In this document: one piece after another, positions 18,338-27,841 of the stretch
Numbering within the stretch: the stretch's first letter is position 1
Layout: the number at the start of each line of letters is the position of its first letter
Assembly: GCF_029392895.1 (NCBI RefSeq)
Contig: NZ_CP114200.1
Span: 7,880,501 to 7,944,500, forward strand
From: Streptomyces sp. 71268
Lineage (GTDB): Bacteria; Actinomycetota; Actinomycetes; Streptomycetales; Streptomycetaceae
Reading direction: 5' to 3'
DNA length: 64,000 nucleotides
Translations under genes and position numbers: made by a program
The notes under the pieces: model-generated
Database searches by the model: none
What the model was told of the DNA's origin: nothing
Seen by the model: only the letters and a program-made list of their open reading frames with translations

Positions 18338-19540
18338 ATGTCGGCCAGGAGTGGACCGGTCCCGACGCTGGGCGTCGAGGAGGAGTTCTTCCTCGTCGAC
18401 CCGGACGACGGGTGTGTGCGCGAGGCTGGCTCACGCGTACTGGCCGGAGCGGGCGCGGCGGTGGGTGAGTTGGTCTCCGGCGAGTTCAGCGAGTACCAGG
18501 TCGAGGGCAAGACGCCTCCCTGCTCGGACGGGGCCGGTCTCCTGTCGCAGGTCGCCCGCGTGCGCGCGGCCCTGTCGGCGGCCGCGGGGGCCGAGGGCCT
18601 GTGCGTCATGGCCTCGGGAACGCCGGTCCTGGGGGCCGCGGACCCGGTGCCGGTGCGGGCGGACCCGCGGTACGACGCCGGCGTCCGGGCGTATCGGGGC
18701 CTACAGGAATCGTTCGCGTTCTCCGCCCTGCAGACGCATGTGGCGGTGCCCGGGCGCGAGGCCGCGGTGCTGGTGGGCAATCACCTGCGGCCCTGGCTGC
18801 CGACGCTGGTGGCGATCGCGGCGAACTCACCCTTCCGGGCCGGGCGCGACAGCGGGTACGCGAGCTGGCGGGCCGTCGCCCTGGCGCAGTGGCCGATCGC
18901 GGGCCCGCCTCCCTTCTTCCGTGACGCCGCCGATCACGACCGTCTCGTCGCGCGCCTTCTCGACACCGGCGCCGCGCTCGACGAACACAACCTTTTCTGG
19001 GACGTCCGACCGTGCGACCGCCTGAGCACCGTGGAGGTCCGGGCGATGGACGTCAACGCCGGCCTGGCGGAGACGGTGGCGTTCGCGCTGCTGGTGCGGG
19101 CGTTGGTGATGGAGGCCCTGGAGCGGGTGGAGCTGGGAGACCCGGGACCGGCGGTCGAGGAAGCCTGGCTGCGCGCGGCGTACTGGCGCAGCGCGCGCGA
19201 CGGCTGGTCGGGGCAGGGTGTCGACCAGCACAGCGGCAGACCGGTACCCGCCGCGCACATGGCCCGGCGACTGCTGAACCTGGTGCGACCCGGCATGGAG
19301 GCCCGGGGGGAGTGGTGCTGGGTCGCCGGTGTGCTGGGAGGTCTGGCCCGCGAGGGCGGCGGCGCGGAGCGGCAGCGTGCCGCGTTCGCCCGAGAGGGCT
19401 CCCCGCGCGCCGTGGTCGACGACCTGGTCGCACGCACCAAGGCCCCGCCCGAGTTGTCCGCCCCCTCCTCCGTATCGGACCCGGCGCTCACCCGCACGGC
19501 GCAACCCGCCCCCGGGTCCCCTGCCCCGCGTACGGGATGA
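18338..19540 (+). CDS. Carboxylate-amine ligase / glutamate-cysteine ligase family (YbdK)
   Basis: A 400-residue GCS2-family ligase. The N-terminal LGVEEEFFLVDPDDG is the diagnostic motif, followed by ISGEFSEYQVE-like metal/substrate residues, ALQTHVAVP, and ANSPFRAGRDSGYASWR. YbdK relatives have weak glutamate-cysteine ligase activity, and actinomycetes often keep several copies. ATG 18338 is preferred, with GGAG about 11 bases upstream, over an open frame beginning at 18236. The last ~30 residues are Ser/Pro/Ala-rich and probably disordered. Confidence 0.85.
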   Translation: MSARSGPVPTLGVEEEFFLVDPDDGCVREAGSRVLAGAGAAVGELVSGEFSEYQVEGKTPPCSDGAGLLSQVARVRAALSAAAGAEGLCVMASGTPVLGAADPVPVRADPRYDAGVRAYRGLQESFAFSALQTHVAVPGREAAVLVGNHLRPWLPTLVAIAANSPFRAGRDSGYASWRAVALAQWPIAGPPPFFRDAADHDRLVARLLDTGAALDEHNLFWDVRPCDRLSTVEVRAMDVNAGLAETVAFALLVRALVMEALERVELGDPGPAVEEAWLRAAYWRSARDGWSGQGVDQHSGRPVPAAHMARRLLNLVRPGMEARGEWCWVAGVLGGLAREGGGAERQRAAFAREGSPRAVVDDLVARTKAPPELSAPSSVSDPALTRTAQPAPGSPAPRTG

Positions 19541-19614
19541 GGCGGCCTCCCGGACGCACCCGGACACACCCGGGCAACCCTCGGCACCACGTCGATCCGC
19601 CCACCACTCCATAC

Positions 19615-19642
19615 CATGACAAAACAGCCACCTACTGTCATG
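19615..19642. promoter_or_regulatory. Inverted repeat upstream of decayed methyltransferase
   Basis: CATGACA at 19615-19621 and TGTCATG at 19636-19642 form a 7-base inverted repeat with a 14-base spacer, centre spacing of two helical turns. It lies in an AT-richer pocket just before the methyltransferase fragment and could be an operator. Not matched to a known regulator. Confidence 0.3.
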
Positions 19643-19655
19643 TGGGTGATGGTCG

Positions 19656-20242
19656 GTGCGTCCTTCCGGGGCGCGTGTGCTCAAGGAGTGGAACGGGACG
19701 GAACCGATCGCGGACGCGGCGCAGCCCGGCAAGTCGTGGTGGGAACCGGAGGGTGGGTTCTTCGGGGACCTGTACCGGGAGGCCGACGACTCGCTGCGTA
19801 CGTTCTTCGGGGACGAAGCCGGACTGGACGAGCGGACGGCGGCCGAGGTGGACGGCGTCATCCGGCTGTGCGAACTGGCCGAGGGGGCAGGGGTGTTGGA
19901 CTGCCCGTGCGGCTACGGCCGCCACAGCGTCGCACTCGCCCGCCACGGGATGGACGTGGTCGGCCTCGACATCAACCCCGGTTTCCTCGACGTGAGCGGC
20001 GCCGTCTGACCAGTGGCCGCACCCTGGTCTCGCGCCGCCGACTCGACCCGCGCACCGGCAGGGAGTTCGGCGAGTGGATGATCGTGGACAGCGACGGGAC
20101 CCAACATCCGATGACCCCCTACGACATGCGGATCTACTCTCCCCAGGAGTTCACCGCCCTGTGCCGCGAAGCCGGCTTCGCCACGGCCACCAGCTACGGC
20201 GACTGGGACGGCACGCCGTACGAGGACGCCTCCCGAGCCTGA
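19656..20242 (+). pseudogene. Decayed SAM-dependent methyltransferase
   Basis: Two pieces of one methyltransferase in different frames. The first (GTG 19656 to stop 20009) has a normal N-terminus with SWWEPEGGFFGDLYREAD and the SAM motif VLDCPCGYGRHSVALARHGMDVVGLDIN, then stops. The second piece, readable in another frame from about 20010 to 20242, has the expected C-terminal part: RTLVSRRRLDPRTGREFGEW and MRIYSPQEFTALCREAGF. The ~100 residues normally between them, including the second half of the Rossmann fold, are missing. This indicates an internal deletion with frame change rather than a sequencing slip. Likely non-functional. Confidence 0.75.
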
Positions 20243-20496
20243 TCGTCGTCGCCGACCGGGGACCGAGCGACCCGAATACCGCACCGGGAGATCACGCCCG
20301 GCGCGGTACGGCCGCGTCCCGCGCGCGGTAGAGGTCGCGCAGCGGGGAGGTTTCGGCACCGTGCGGGAGCACCAACCCTCGGTACGCTTCCGCGGATGAG
20401 CCGTGGCCAGCCTCCCCCGCGCCCGTGGCCCCCGCGACGCGCGGCCCGCGCGGAGCGCTGCGCCCCGCCCGCACCGGAGTTGAGGAGGCCAGGCCG

Positions 20497-21288
20497 ATGA
20501 CGTACGCGACGGCACCCGACGGGGCCCGCATCGCCTACCAACTCGAAGGTGAGGGGCCGCCACTCGTGCTGCTGGCTGGTCAGGCCAACAGCCACCTCTG
20601 GTGGGAGGCGGTGCGCGCTGACTTCCACCCCGCCCGCTCCACCCTGACGCTCGACTACCGGGGCACCGGCGACAGTGACAAGCCCGACACGCCTCACAGC
20701 ACCGAACTGTTCGCCCAGGACGTCATCGCCGTCCTCGACGATCTCGGCATTGAGCGGGCCGACGTCTACGGCACGTCCATGGGCGGGCGTGTCGCCCAGC
20801 AACTCGCCGCCCGCCATCCGCACCGAGTCCGCGCCCTGGTCCTGGGCTGCACCTCACCCGGCGGCCCGCACAGCGTGGAACGCGGCAACGACGTCCGGCA
20901 GGCACTGGCCCAGCCACACCCCGCAGCCGCGCGACAAGCCCTGCTGAATTTCATGTACACGCCCGGTTGGCTCGCCGACCATCCCGGCCCGCACCACACC
21001 CTCGGCGACCCCCGCATGCCCGCCCGTTCCCGGCGCCACCACCTCACGGCCAGCAACCGCCACGACGCCTGGGACCTGCTCCCCGGCATCAGCGCACCCA
21101 CCCTGGTCCTCCACGGAACCGACGACCTGCTCAACCCCACCGCCAACGCGCCCCTGCTCGCCGACCGCATCCCCGGCGCCCGACTCCACCTGATACCCGG
21201 CACCCGCCACGCCTACTTCGAGGAAGCCCGTACCCACGCCAGCCCCCTGGTCCTGGACTTCCTGACCACGACCTCGCCCCGACCGTAG
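20497..21288 (+). CDS. Alpha/beta hydrolase
   Basis: A 263-residue hydrolase with complete triad: Ser94 in YGTSMGGR, Asp209 or Asp210 in HGTDDLLNP, His238 in GTRHAYFEE. The N-terminal TAPDGARIAYQLEGEGPPLVLLAGQ and DYRGTGDSDKP are typical of the epoxide hydrolase/3-oxoadipate enol-lactonase-like branch. ATG 20497 is set by GAGGAGG at 20482-20488. Substrate unknown. It converges on the oligopeptide importer and is separated from it by a strong hairpin. Confidence 0.88.
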   Translation: MTYATAPDGARIAYQLEGEGPPLVLLAGQANSHLWWEAVRADFHPARSTLTLDYRGTGDSDKPDTPHSTELFAQDVIAVLDDLGIERADVYGTSMGGRVAQQLAARHPHRVRALVLGCTSPGGPHSVERGNDVRQALAQPHPAAARQALLNFMYTPGWLADHPGPHHTLGDPRMPARSRRHHLTASNRHDAWDLLPGISAPTLVLHGTDDLLNPTANAPLLADRIPGARLHLIPGTRHAYFEEARTHASPLVLDFLTTTSPRP

Positions 21289-21355
21289 GAACGCGGCCGG
21301 CAGCGCCGAGGGGGAGGGCGGGCCCCCGCGGTGGAGCGTGCTGCTGGCGGCCAAC

Positions 21356-21400
21356 GGCCCGCACGGTGTCGACGTCGCCGCCGTCGACACCGTGCGGGCC
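21356..21400. terminator. Strong bidirectional hairpin terminator
   Basis: A perfect 19-base-pair stem, 21356-21374 with 21382-21400 (core GCACGGTGTCGACG), loop of 7 bases, between the convergent hydrolase and peptide-binding protein genes. Confidence 0.85.
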
Positions 21401-21492
21401 CACCGGGCCTGCCGACCCCTCCAACCCTCCGCCGACACCCGATACCCGGCACCTGTCACCCGACACTCGTGGGGGTTACGGCACGCCAGTCG

Positions 21493-23202
21493 TCACCGAG
21501 GGGCGGCAGGCCCCGGGGGATACTTCTCCCAACCCACCGTCTCCGGAAGCGGGTTGTGGAAGATGGTCGCGCCCACGTTGGCCAGGCCCTTCTTTACGCT
21601 GTACGTGGACGGGCCGCTGAACAGCGGGAGTTGGGCGTACTCCTGGAGCGCCTTCCGCTCGACCCGGTTGACCTCCGCCGTCTGCTTGTCCAGGTCGGCG
21701 ATGTTCGCCGTGGCGCGGATCTCCTTGTCCAGCGCCGGCGACCCGGCGCCCGTGAGGTTGGAGTCACGGTGCGAGCAGTAGGTGTCGCACAGGTAGCGGG
21801 TTCCGAAGGGGTCCATGGAGCGGTTGCCCGAGAGGATCAGGTCGAACTTGCGCTCGTTGAGGATGTTGGCGAAGTCCGCGTCGTCGGCCTTCTCGATGGT
21901 GAGGCGTACGCCGATAGGCTTCAGCATCGCGGTCAACGCGCCGGCGGTGGCCTTGTCCAGTGGGCCGTCGCCCAGGAGGGTGTACCCGATCTCCAGCTTC
22001 TTGCCGTCCTTCTCGCGGACGCCGTCGCTCCCCGGCTTCCAGCCCGCCGCGTCGAGTTCCTTCTTCGCCTGGTCGGGGCCGTACTTCAGGACGGCTGAGA
22101 CGTTGTCCTGGTACCCCTTCTGGAAGCTGTAGAGTACGGCCGAGCCGGGCAGCGGCTCCTTGTAGTCCAGGCCCTGGAACTGGATCTTCGCGATCTGGGT
22201 GCGGTCGATGCTCTCCTGGATCGCCTTGCGTACCGCCTTGTCCGCCAGGATCGGCGACCTGGTGTTGAAGTGGAGCGAGTACTCGAACGGGCTGCCACCG
22301 CGGCGGATCTCGGTGCCGTCCAGCCCCTTCACCTGCTTCAGGCTCTCGGCGTCGACCGCGGAGACGTAGTCGAGCTGACCGTTCTTGAAGGCGTTGATCC
22401 CCGCGGTCGACTCCAGGTTCACGTAGACGCGCTTGTCGAGCTTGCCTCTCTTGCCCCACCACTTGGGGTTGCGGACGAAGGTGATGTTGCCCGAGTGGGT
22501 GTCCCACTTGCCGACGGTGTACGGGCCCGCGCCCCACTCGGGGTGTGCCTTCTTCACGTACGCCCGGTTGAAGTTGTCGACCGTCGCCGCCTTCGGGTGC
22601 AGGAACGTGGAGAACAGCGTCGACCAGAAGGGGTAGACGCCCTTGAAGGTGATGACGGCCTGCTTGTCGTCCTCGCCGCGCGCGACGTCGGTGATCTGGT
22701 CGTAGCCGTCGGTGGTGGAGGCCGCGAAGTCCTTGTCGGAGCCGTTGTTGGCCTGCCACGTGGCCCTGATCGCGGTCCAGTCGATCGGTGTGCCGTCGTT
22801 GAAGGTGGCCTTCTCGTTGATGGTCAGGACGACCTTCTGCCTGCCTCCCTCGACAGACACCTTCACGTCGCTGAAGTAGTCGGGGTTGTACCGCACCTCG
22901 CCGGTGGGGGAGTAGGTGATCGCGTTCGCGTTGTACCAGGCCCACACCCGGGACGCCGTGAGCGTGCCGTTGACGTTGAAGGGGTTGCCCTGCTCGTCGA
23001 AGGTCCCCACCGTCGTGTAGGTCCCGCCGTCCCTCACCTTGTCGTACGGCGTCGGGTTGTAGTCGGCGGCTCCCGACGCGGTGGACGGGGTGTCCTTCCC
23101 GTCCGAGCCGCCGGCGCCGGAACCGGAGGATGACTGGCACGCGGTGGCGGTGACGGAGATGGCTGCGATGAGGGCGATGGGCAGGGCCAGTCGTGCGCGC
23201 AT
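21493..23202 (-). CDS. Oligopeptide ABC importer substrate-binding lipoprotein
   Basis: A 569-residue family 5 solute-binding protein. The signal peptide ends in the lipobox TATAC with lipidated Cys22. The mature protein has family 5 blocks such as YSPTGEVRYNPDYFSDVKVS, VVLTINEKATFNDGTPIDWTAI, and SPFEYSLHFNTRSPILADKAVRKAIQESIDR. ATG 23202 has AAGGACG eight bases upstream. Last gene of the importer operon, 83 bases after the ATPase gene. Binds peptides or similar ligands outside the membrane. Confidence 0.92.
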   Translation of the reverse strand: MRARLALPIALIAAISVTATACQSSSGSGAGGSDGKDTPSTASGAADYNPTPYDKVRDGGTYTTVGTFDEQGNPFNVNGTLTASRVWAWYNANAITYSPTGEVRYNPDYFSDVKVSVEGGRQKVVLTINEKATFNDGTPIDWTAIRATWQANNGSDKDFAASTTDGYDQITDVARGEDDKQAVITFKGVYPFWSTLFSTFLHPKAATVDNFNRAYVKKAHPEWGAGPYTVGKWDTHSGNITFVRNPKWWGKRGKLDKRVYVNLESTAGINAFKNGQLDYVSAVDAESLKQVKGLDGTEIRRGGSPFEYSLHFNTRSPILADKAVRKAIQESIDRTQIAKIQFQGLDYKEPLPGSAVLYSFQKGYQDNVSAVLKYGPDQAKKELDAAGWKPGSDGVREKDGKKLEIGYTLLGDGPLDKATAGALTAMLKPIGVRLTIEKADDADFANILNERKFDLILSGNRSMDPFGTRYLCDTYCSHRDSNLTGAGSPALDKEIRATANIADLDKQTAEVNRVERKALQEYAQLPLFSGPSTYSVKKGLANVGATIFHNPLPETVGWEKYPPGPAAPR

Positions 23203-23285
23203 GGGAGAGCGTCCTTGTGTGGGTGGTAGGGGGTGAGGGTGGGAGTCGGTCGTCGGTGGCGTGTGGCAGGGGGCCTGGGACCCGG

Positions 23286-25436
23286 TCACGCGGCGTGGCA
23301 GGCGTACGCGTGGCCCGGCTGCCCCGGCGCCGGCCTGAGCGCGGGGCGCTCCGTGCGGCAGCGCTCCCGGACGGCCGGGTCGGCCAGGCGGTACAGCGGG
23401 CAGCGGTCGACGAACACACAGCCGGGCGGCAGGTTCGTGGCGCTCGGCTGCTCGCCGTGCAGGACGATGCGCTCGCGGGCGCGTTCGCGTTCCGGGTCGG
23501 GTACCGGGATCGCCGACAGCAGGGCTCGGGTGTAGGGGTGCTTCGGGTGGGAGAAGAGGGACTCCGTGTCGCCGCTCTCCACGACGTGCCCCAGGTACAT
23601 CACCGCGACGCGGTCGCAGAGGTAGCGGACCACGGCCAGGTCGTGGGCCACCATCAGGTAGGCGAGCCCCAGTTCACGCTTGAGCCGGGCAAGCAGGTTG
23701 ATCACCCCGGCCTGGACCGACACGTCCAGGGCGGAGAGCGGTTCGTCGAGGGCGAGCAGCCTGGGGCCCGTGGCCAGGGCGCGGGCGATGCCGACGCGTT
23801 GGCGCTGCCCGCCGGAGAGCGCGGCGGGGAAGCGGTCGCTCACCGAGGAGTCCAGCCCCACGAGCGTCAGCAGTTCGTGGACGCGGGAGCGGATCGCGGC
23901 CCGGTCACGGCCGATGGCGCGCAGGGGCTCGGCGAGCAGTTGGTAGACGGGCAGGCGCGGGTCCAGGGCGCCCAGCGGGTCCTGCATGACCATCTGCACG
24001 TCGTGTCGCAGGGTACGCCCACCCTGGCCGGGACCGGCCGGGCCGCCGGCGGTGCCGCCCCTGGCACCGGCGTCCCCGCCGGCCGTGGCCCCGATCTCCC
24101 GACCCGCGATCTCGATCCGGCCACCCTCGAGCCGCCTGAGCCGCAGGATCTCCATCAGCGTCGTCGTCTTGCCGCTGCCGGACTCGCCCACCAGGCCCAG
24201 CGTCTCGCCCGTCCGCAGCTCGAAGCTGACCCCGTTGACCGCGTGCAGCGTCCCGACCCGACGCTTGACGAACGCGCCCTTGGTGACGGGAAACGTCTTG
24301 ACGAGGTCCTCGACGCGGAGCACCACATCGCCGCTCGCGGGCTGCCGCGTGCCCGTCTCCTCGCCCCCGGGAAGCACGTCCCCGGGCGCGGCCTCCCCGG
24401 CCGGGTCCAGCGTGCCGTCGGCGATCTCGGCCGCGCGCAGGCAGGCCACATCCCCGTGCCCGGCGATCTGGCGTAGCTCCGGCTCATCGGAGCGGCACGC
24501 GTCGAGCGCGACGGCGCACCGGCTCGCGAAGGGGCAGCCGGTCGGCAGGCCGGACAGGGCGGGTGGCTCGCCGCCGATCGGTACCAGGGGGCGCCGGACC
24601 CCGCCGTCCACGGTCGGCACCGCGGCCAGGAGCCGGGCGGTGTAGGGCATCGTCGGGCGCCGGAACAGCGCGCGCACGTCCGTCTTCTCCACGAAGCGGC
24701 CCGCGTACATCACGGCGACGTCGTCCGCGTGGCCGGCCACGACCCCGAGGTCGTGGGTGATCAGGACGAGCCCGGCGCCGGTCTCCCGCTGCGCCAGCCG
24801 CAGGACGTCCAGGATCTGGGCCTGCACGGTGACGTCGAGCGCGGTGGTGGGCTCGTCGGCCACCAGCACGCTGGGCCGGTTGGCGATCGCCAGGGCGATG
24901 ACCACGCGCTGGCGCATGCCGCCGGAGAACTCGTGCGGGAAGGCCGCGGCGCGGTTGCGCGGGTCGGGGATGCCGACGAGGTCGAGCAGTTCGACGGCCT
25001 GCTCCCAGGCCGCCTTCCTGGACAGGTCCTGGTGGACGCGGAGCGCGTCGGACAGCAACCTGCCCACGGAGAAGATGGGGGTGAGCGCGGACAGCGGGTC
25101 CTGGAAGACCATGCCGATGGACGCGCCCCGGACCCGCGACAGCGCCCGGTCGTCGAGACCGATCAGGTTCCGCCCGTCGAGCAGGACCTGGCCGCGTAGG
25201 TCTGCGGTGGGCGGCAGCAGGCCCATCACACCCATCGCGGTGGCCGACTTGCCCGAGCCGGACTCGCCGACGATGCCGAGGGTCCGGCCCGGCAGCAGGT
25301 CGAAGCTGACGCCGCGCACCGCTTCGACCGGGCCCGCCTCGGAGGGAAAGGAGACCCGCAGGTCCCGTACGGAGAGCACGGGGGTGGCGCCGGCGGGGGT
25401 GGCCGGGTCGTCCCGTAGGGCAGTGGTGAGGGTCAT
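23286..25436 (-). CDS. Oligopeptide ABC importer, fused double ATPase (DppD-DppF type)
   Basis: A 716-residue protein with two complete ABC ATPase domains in tandem. Domain 1: Walker A GESGSGKS at 57-64, signature FSGGMRQR, Walker B VLVADEPTTALD, with a DppD-type tail GCPFASRCAVALDAC. Domain 2: Walker A GESGSGKT near 430, signature LSGGQRQR, Walker B LLALDEPLSALD, ending in PPGCVFVDRCPLYRLADP. The tails carry the Cys clusters typical of peptide ATPases. ATG 25436 overlaps the upstream permease stop by four bases (ATGA). The longer frame upstream is antisense-like and not used. Confidence 0.93.
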   Translation of the reverse strand: MTLTTALRDDPATPAGATPVLSVRDLRVSFPSEAGPVEAVRGVSFDLLPGRTLGIVGESGSGKSATAMGVMGLLPPTADLRGQVLLDGRNLIGLDDRALSRVRGASIGMVFQDPLSALTPIFSVGRLLSDALRVHQDLSRKAAWEQAVELLDLVGIPDPRNRAAAFPHEFSGGMRQRVVIALAIANRPSVLVADEPTTALDVTVQAQILDVLRLAQRETGAGLVLITHDLGVVAGHADDVAVMYAGRFVEKTDVRALFRRPTMPYTARLLAAVPTVDGGVRRPLVPIGGEPPALSGLPTGCPFASRCAVALDACRSDEPELRQIAGHGDVACLRAAEIADGTLDPAGEAAPGDVLPGGEETGTRQPASGDVVLRVEDLVKTFPVTKGAFVKRRVGTLHAVNGVSFELRTGETLGLVGESGSGKTTTLMEILRLRRLEGGRIEIAGREIGATAGGDAGARGGTAGGPAGPGQGGRTLRHDVQMVMQDPLGALDPRLPVYQLLAEPLRAIGRDRAAIRSRVHELLTLVGLDSSVSDRFPAALSGGQRQRVGIARALATGPRLLALDEPLSALDVSVQAGVINLLARLKRELGLAYLMVAHDLAVVRYLCDRVAVMYLGHVVESGDTESLFSHPKHPYTRALLSAIPVPDPERERARERIVLHGEQPSATNLPPGCVFVDRCPLYRLADPAVRERCRTERPALRPAPGQPGHAYACHAA

Positions 25437-26338
25437 CGTCGGCCTCCCGTCGCGCCGGTCACTGAGGTGGGGTCCAGGGCGTCGCGCAACCCGTCGCCGA
25501 TGAACGTCATCGAGACGGTGAGCAGGACGACCAGGCCCGCCGGAAAGGCGAAGAGCCAGGGGGCGCTGGTGACGGTGGTCGCCCCGTCGGCGAGCATCGT
25601 GCCCAGGGACACGTCCGGGGTCTGGACGCCGAACCCGAGGAACGAGAGCGCGGTCTCGCTCAGTACGGTCGCGACGACGCCGAGCGTCAGGTTGACGATG
25701 AGCAGGGAGCCGAGGTTGGGGATGATGTGGCGCAGGATGATGCGTAGCGGGCGGACGCCCATGAACTCCGCGGCCGTCACGTAGTCCCGTTCGCGCAGCG
25801 AGGTCGAGACGGACCACACGATCCTGGCGGTGGACATCCAGCCGAACACGGTCAGCACGATGATCAGGACGCGCCAGTCGCCGGCCACCCGGTTGGAGAC
25901 CAGGGCGAGGATGAGGAACGAGGGGACGATCAGCAGGAAGTGGATGACGGCCAGCGTCAGCCGCTCCACCCGGCCGCCGAAGTACGCGGCGCTCGAACCG
26001 ATGACCGCGGCGACCAGGACCGTGAGGACGGACACGCTCACGGCGATCACCAACGAGCGCTGTAGCCCGTGCACCGCACTGGCGTAGACATCGTTGCCAC
26101 CCTGGTTGGTGCCGAACCAGTGCACGTCGCTCGGCGGTTGGGTGAGCGCGGCGAAGTCGGCGTCGGTGTGTGCGTACGGGGTGAGCAGGCCGCCTATAAG
26201 GCTGAACAGCACCAGCAGTACGAAGATCACGACTCCGGCGACCGCGAGCCGGTTGCGCAGGAAGCGTCGCAGGTAGAGCCGGCCGCGGCCGAGGTCGCCT
26301 GGCGCCCGGGCGGCGGTGGCGTCGGTTGCTGTCGCCAT
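25433..26338 (-). CDS. Oligopeptide ABC importer permease (DppC type)
   Basis: A 301-residue inner membrane permease. The first segment is RNRLAVAGVVIFVLLVLFSLIGG, preceded by the LRRFLRNRLA cytoplasmic stretch typical of DppC/OppC. HWFGTNQGGNDVYASAVHGLQRSL is the family block after the first periplasmic loop, and the EAA loop is YVTAAEFMGVRPLRIILRHIIPN. It lies one base after the DppB-type gene and overlaps the ATPase gene by four bases. Confidence 0.92.
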   Translation of the reverse strand: MATATDATAARAPGDLGRGRLYLRRFLRNRLAVAGVVIFVLLVLFSLIGGLLTPYAHTDADFAALTQPPSDVHWFGTNQGGNDVYASAVHGLQRSLVIAVSVSVLTVLVAAVIGSSAAYFGGRVERLTLAVIHFLLIVPSFLILALVSNRVAGDWRVLIIVLTVFGWMSTARIVWSVSTSLRERDYVTAAEFMGVRPLRIILRHIIPNLGSLLIVNLTLGVVATVLSETALSFLGFGVQTPDVSLGTMLADGATTVTSAPWLFAFPAGLVVLLTVSMTFIGDGLRDALDPTSVTGATGGRR

Positions 26339-26339
26339 G

Positions 26340-27320
26340 TCAGTTCACCCGCACTCTCGGGTCGAGGAAGACCGTGGCGATGTCCGCGAGGATCGCGCCG
26401 ATCGCGGTGAGCACCGCGGCGAACGCGGCCACCGCGACCGTGCCGTGCACGTCGTTCTTGCTGATGGTCTGGATGAAGTAGCGCCCCATGCCGTTCCAGC
26501 CGAAGATCGTCTCGGTGATGATGGCGCCGGTGAAGATGGCGGGCACGCTGAACGCCACGGAGGCCGCCGTCGGAATCAGCGCGGCCCGCAGGGCGTGCCG
26601 ACGGACAGCCTGGCCCCGGGTGAGTCCGGTGGCCTGGGCCGTGCGCACGAAGTCGGCGTTGATCGTGTCGAGCAGCAGCGAGCGCTGCGTCAGGTGGTAA
26701 CCCACGTAACCGATCAGGGTCAGGGTCAGGGTCGGCAGGATCAGGTGCAGGAGGCGGTCGCCGATCGTGGGGAGCAGCCCCTCGACATTGGGTGAGTTCT
26801 CCCCGGCGACGTAGAGGAAGTCCCACCCCGCGTGCTGGTTGAGCCAGATGGCGACGTAGACCACCGCGAGCGCGGCGACAGACGTCGGGATGTTGAACAC
26901 CGCGATGGAGATGGCCTGGGTCACGCGGTCGGCCACCCCGTACTGGCGCGCGGCGGTGTAGACGGCGAGCGCGACACCGATGACGACGGACAGAACGGTC
27001 GCCGTGACGACCAACTCGGCACTGACCAGGGCGCGGTAGCCCACCTCGTCGCCGACGGACACGCCGGTGGGTGACCTGCCCCAGTCGAAGTCGAGGATCA
27101 CCGAGGTGAGCCAGTTCCACCACCGCTGCACGAGCGGCACCCCGGGGTCGAGGTTGTACGGGGCGAGGGAGTGGGCGATCTGTTCCTCGCTGCGGGCGGG
27201 CCGCAGCTCCTTGTAGTTCGATCGCGGGTCCAGGAACCAACTGGCCAGGAAGTACGTCGCGTTGGTCGCGATCGCAATCATCAGGAGCCAGCCGCCCGCC
27301 TTGCGCGCTACGTAGCGCAT
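26340..27320 (-). CDS. Oligopeptide ABC importer permease (DppB type)
   Basis: A 326-residue inner membrane permease with a long first periplasmic loop containing DPGVPLVQRWWNWLTSVILDFDWGRSPTG. The EAA loop is FVRTAQATGLTRGQAVRRHALRAALIPT, followed by ITETIFGWNGMGRYFIQTI, all typical of DppB/OppB. ATG 27320 begins MRYVARKAGGWLL and directly precedes the first membrane segment; upstream codons are low-quality. First gene of the importer operon. Confidence 0.92.
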   Translation of the reverse strand: MRYVARKAGGWLLMIAIATNATYFLASWFLDPRSNYKELRPARSEEQIAHSLAPYNLDPGVPLVQRWWNWLTSVILDFDWGRSPTGVSVGDEVGYRALVSAELVVTATVLSVVIGVALAVYTAARQYGVADRVTQAISIAVFNIPTSVAALAVVYVAIWLNQHAGWDFLYVAGENSPNVEGLLPTIGDRLLHLILPTLTLTLIGYVGYHLTQRSLLLDTINADFVRTAQATGLTRGQAVRRHALRAALIPTAASVAFSVPAIFTGAIITETIFGWNGMGRYFIQTISKNDVHGTVAVAAFAAVLTAIGAILADIATVFLDPRVRVN

Positions 27321-27841
27321 GACGCGGACCGCCCCCTCACCACACGCGCGGGATGCGCCGGGACGACGCTTGAGGGACAGGTTGAACGCATGTGAGGTGG
27401 GACTTTCTGAGGCGTACGGGCGTGGGGTGGTGCCACGAGGGGCGGATGTCAGCTTGGCCCGAAGTAGATGCCCACACCATCTTTTGGCTCGTTTCGCCAC
27501 GCGGCTGCAATCTTGGCGTGGCTGCCGCAATGTTGCTGAAGCAAAACGATCATCAATGCGGCGCAGTTGTCCCCGTCGTCGGCGTGGCGCTCGGGGTGGC
27601 GACGCGTGACAGCTCGCGTCGTCGCGGGAGGTGGTGTGTTTGTGGCTGTTCGAGTGGACATCGAATAGATCGTGAACAAATAATGCTTTGAGGGTGGGCC
27701 GGTTCACGTCGTCTCGACAGAGCCTCGTCCGGCCCGTGCGGAACCGCGTTTCACGGAGCGAGATCGTGCGCCTCCGAGCGCGGGTGCTGCGTCAGACCCT
27801 CAAGCCGCGGTCAGTTCGCCATCCAGGGCGGAGGGAATCCA
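27321..27841. other. Divergent promoter region with an AT-rich island
   Basis: 521 bases between the peptide importer operon and the decarboxylase-like gene. Open frames here are short and not protein-like. The stretch around 27480-27560 and especially 27650-27695 (ATCGTGAACAAATAATGC) is much richer in A/T than anything nearby and probably contains the promoters. GGCGGAGGGA just before 27842 is the ribosome site of the next gene. Confidence 0.45.

Noticed and set aside
21356..21400. Perfect 19 bp inverted repeat considered as a transposon end or attachment site
   Set aside because: It sits between two convergent gene ends with a 7-base loop and has no partner copy or integrase, so a terminator is the simpler reading.
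23193..24476. 427-codon plus-strand frame opposite the double ATPase
   Set aside because: Antisense artefact; the minus-strand product has two perfect ABC ATPase domains.
27392..27691. 99-codon plus-strand and 76-codon minus-strand frames in the divergent promoter region
   Set aside because: Neither has a ribosome site, a known motif or typical third-position GC; the region is better explained as promoters.
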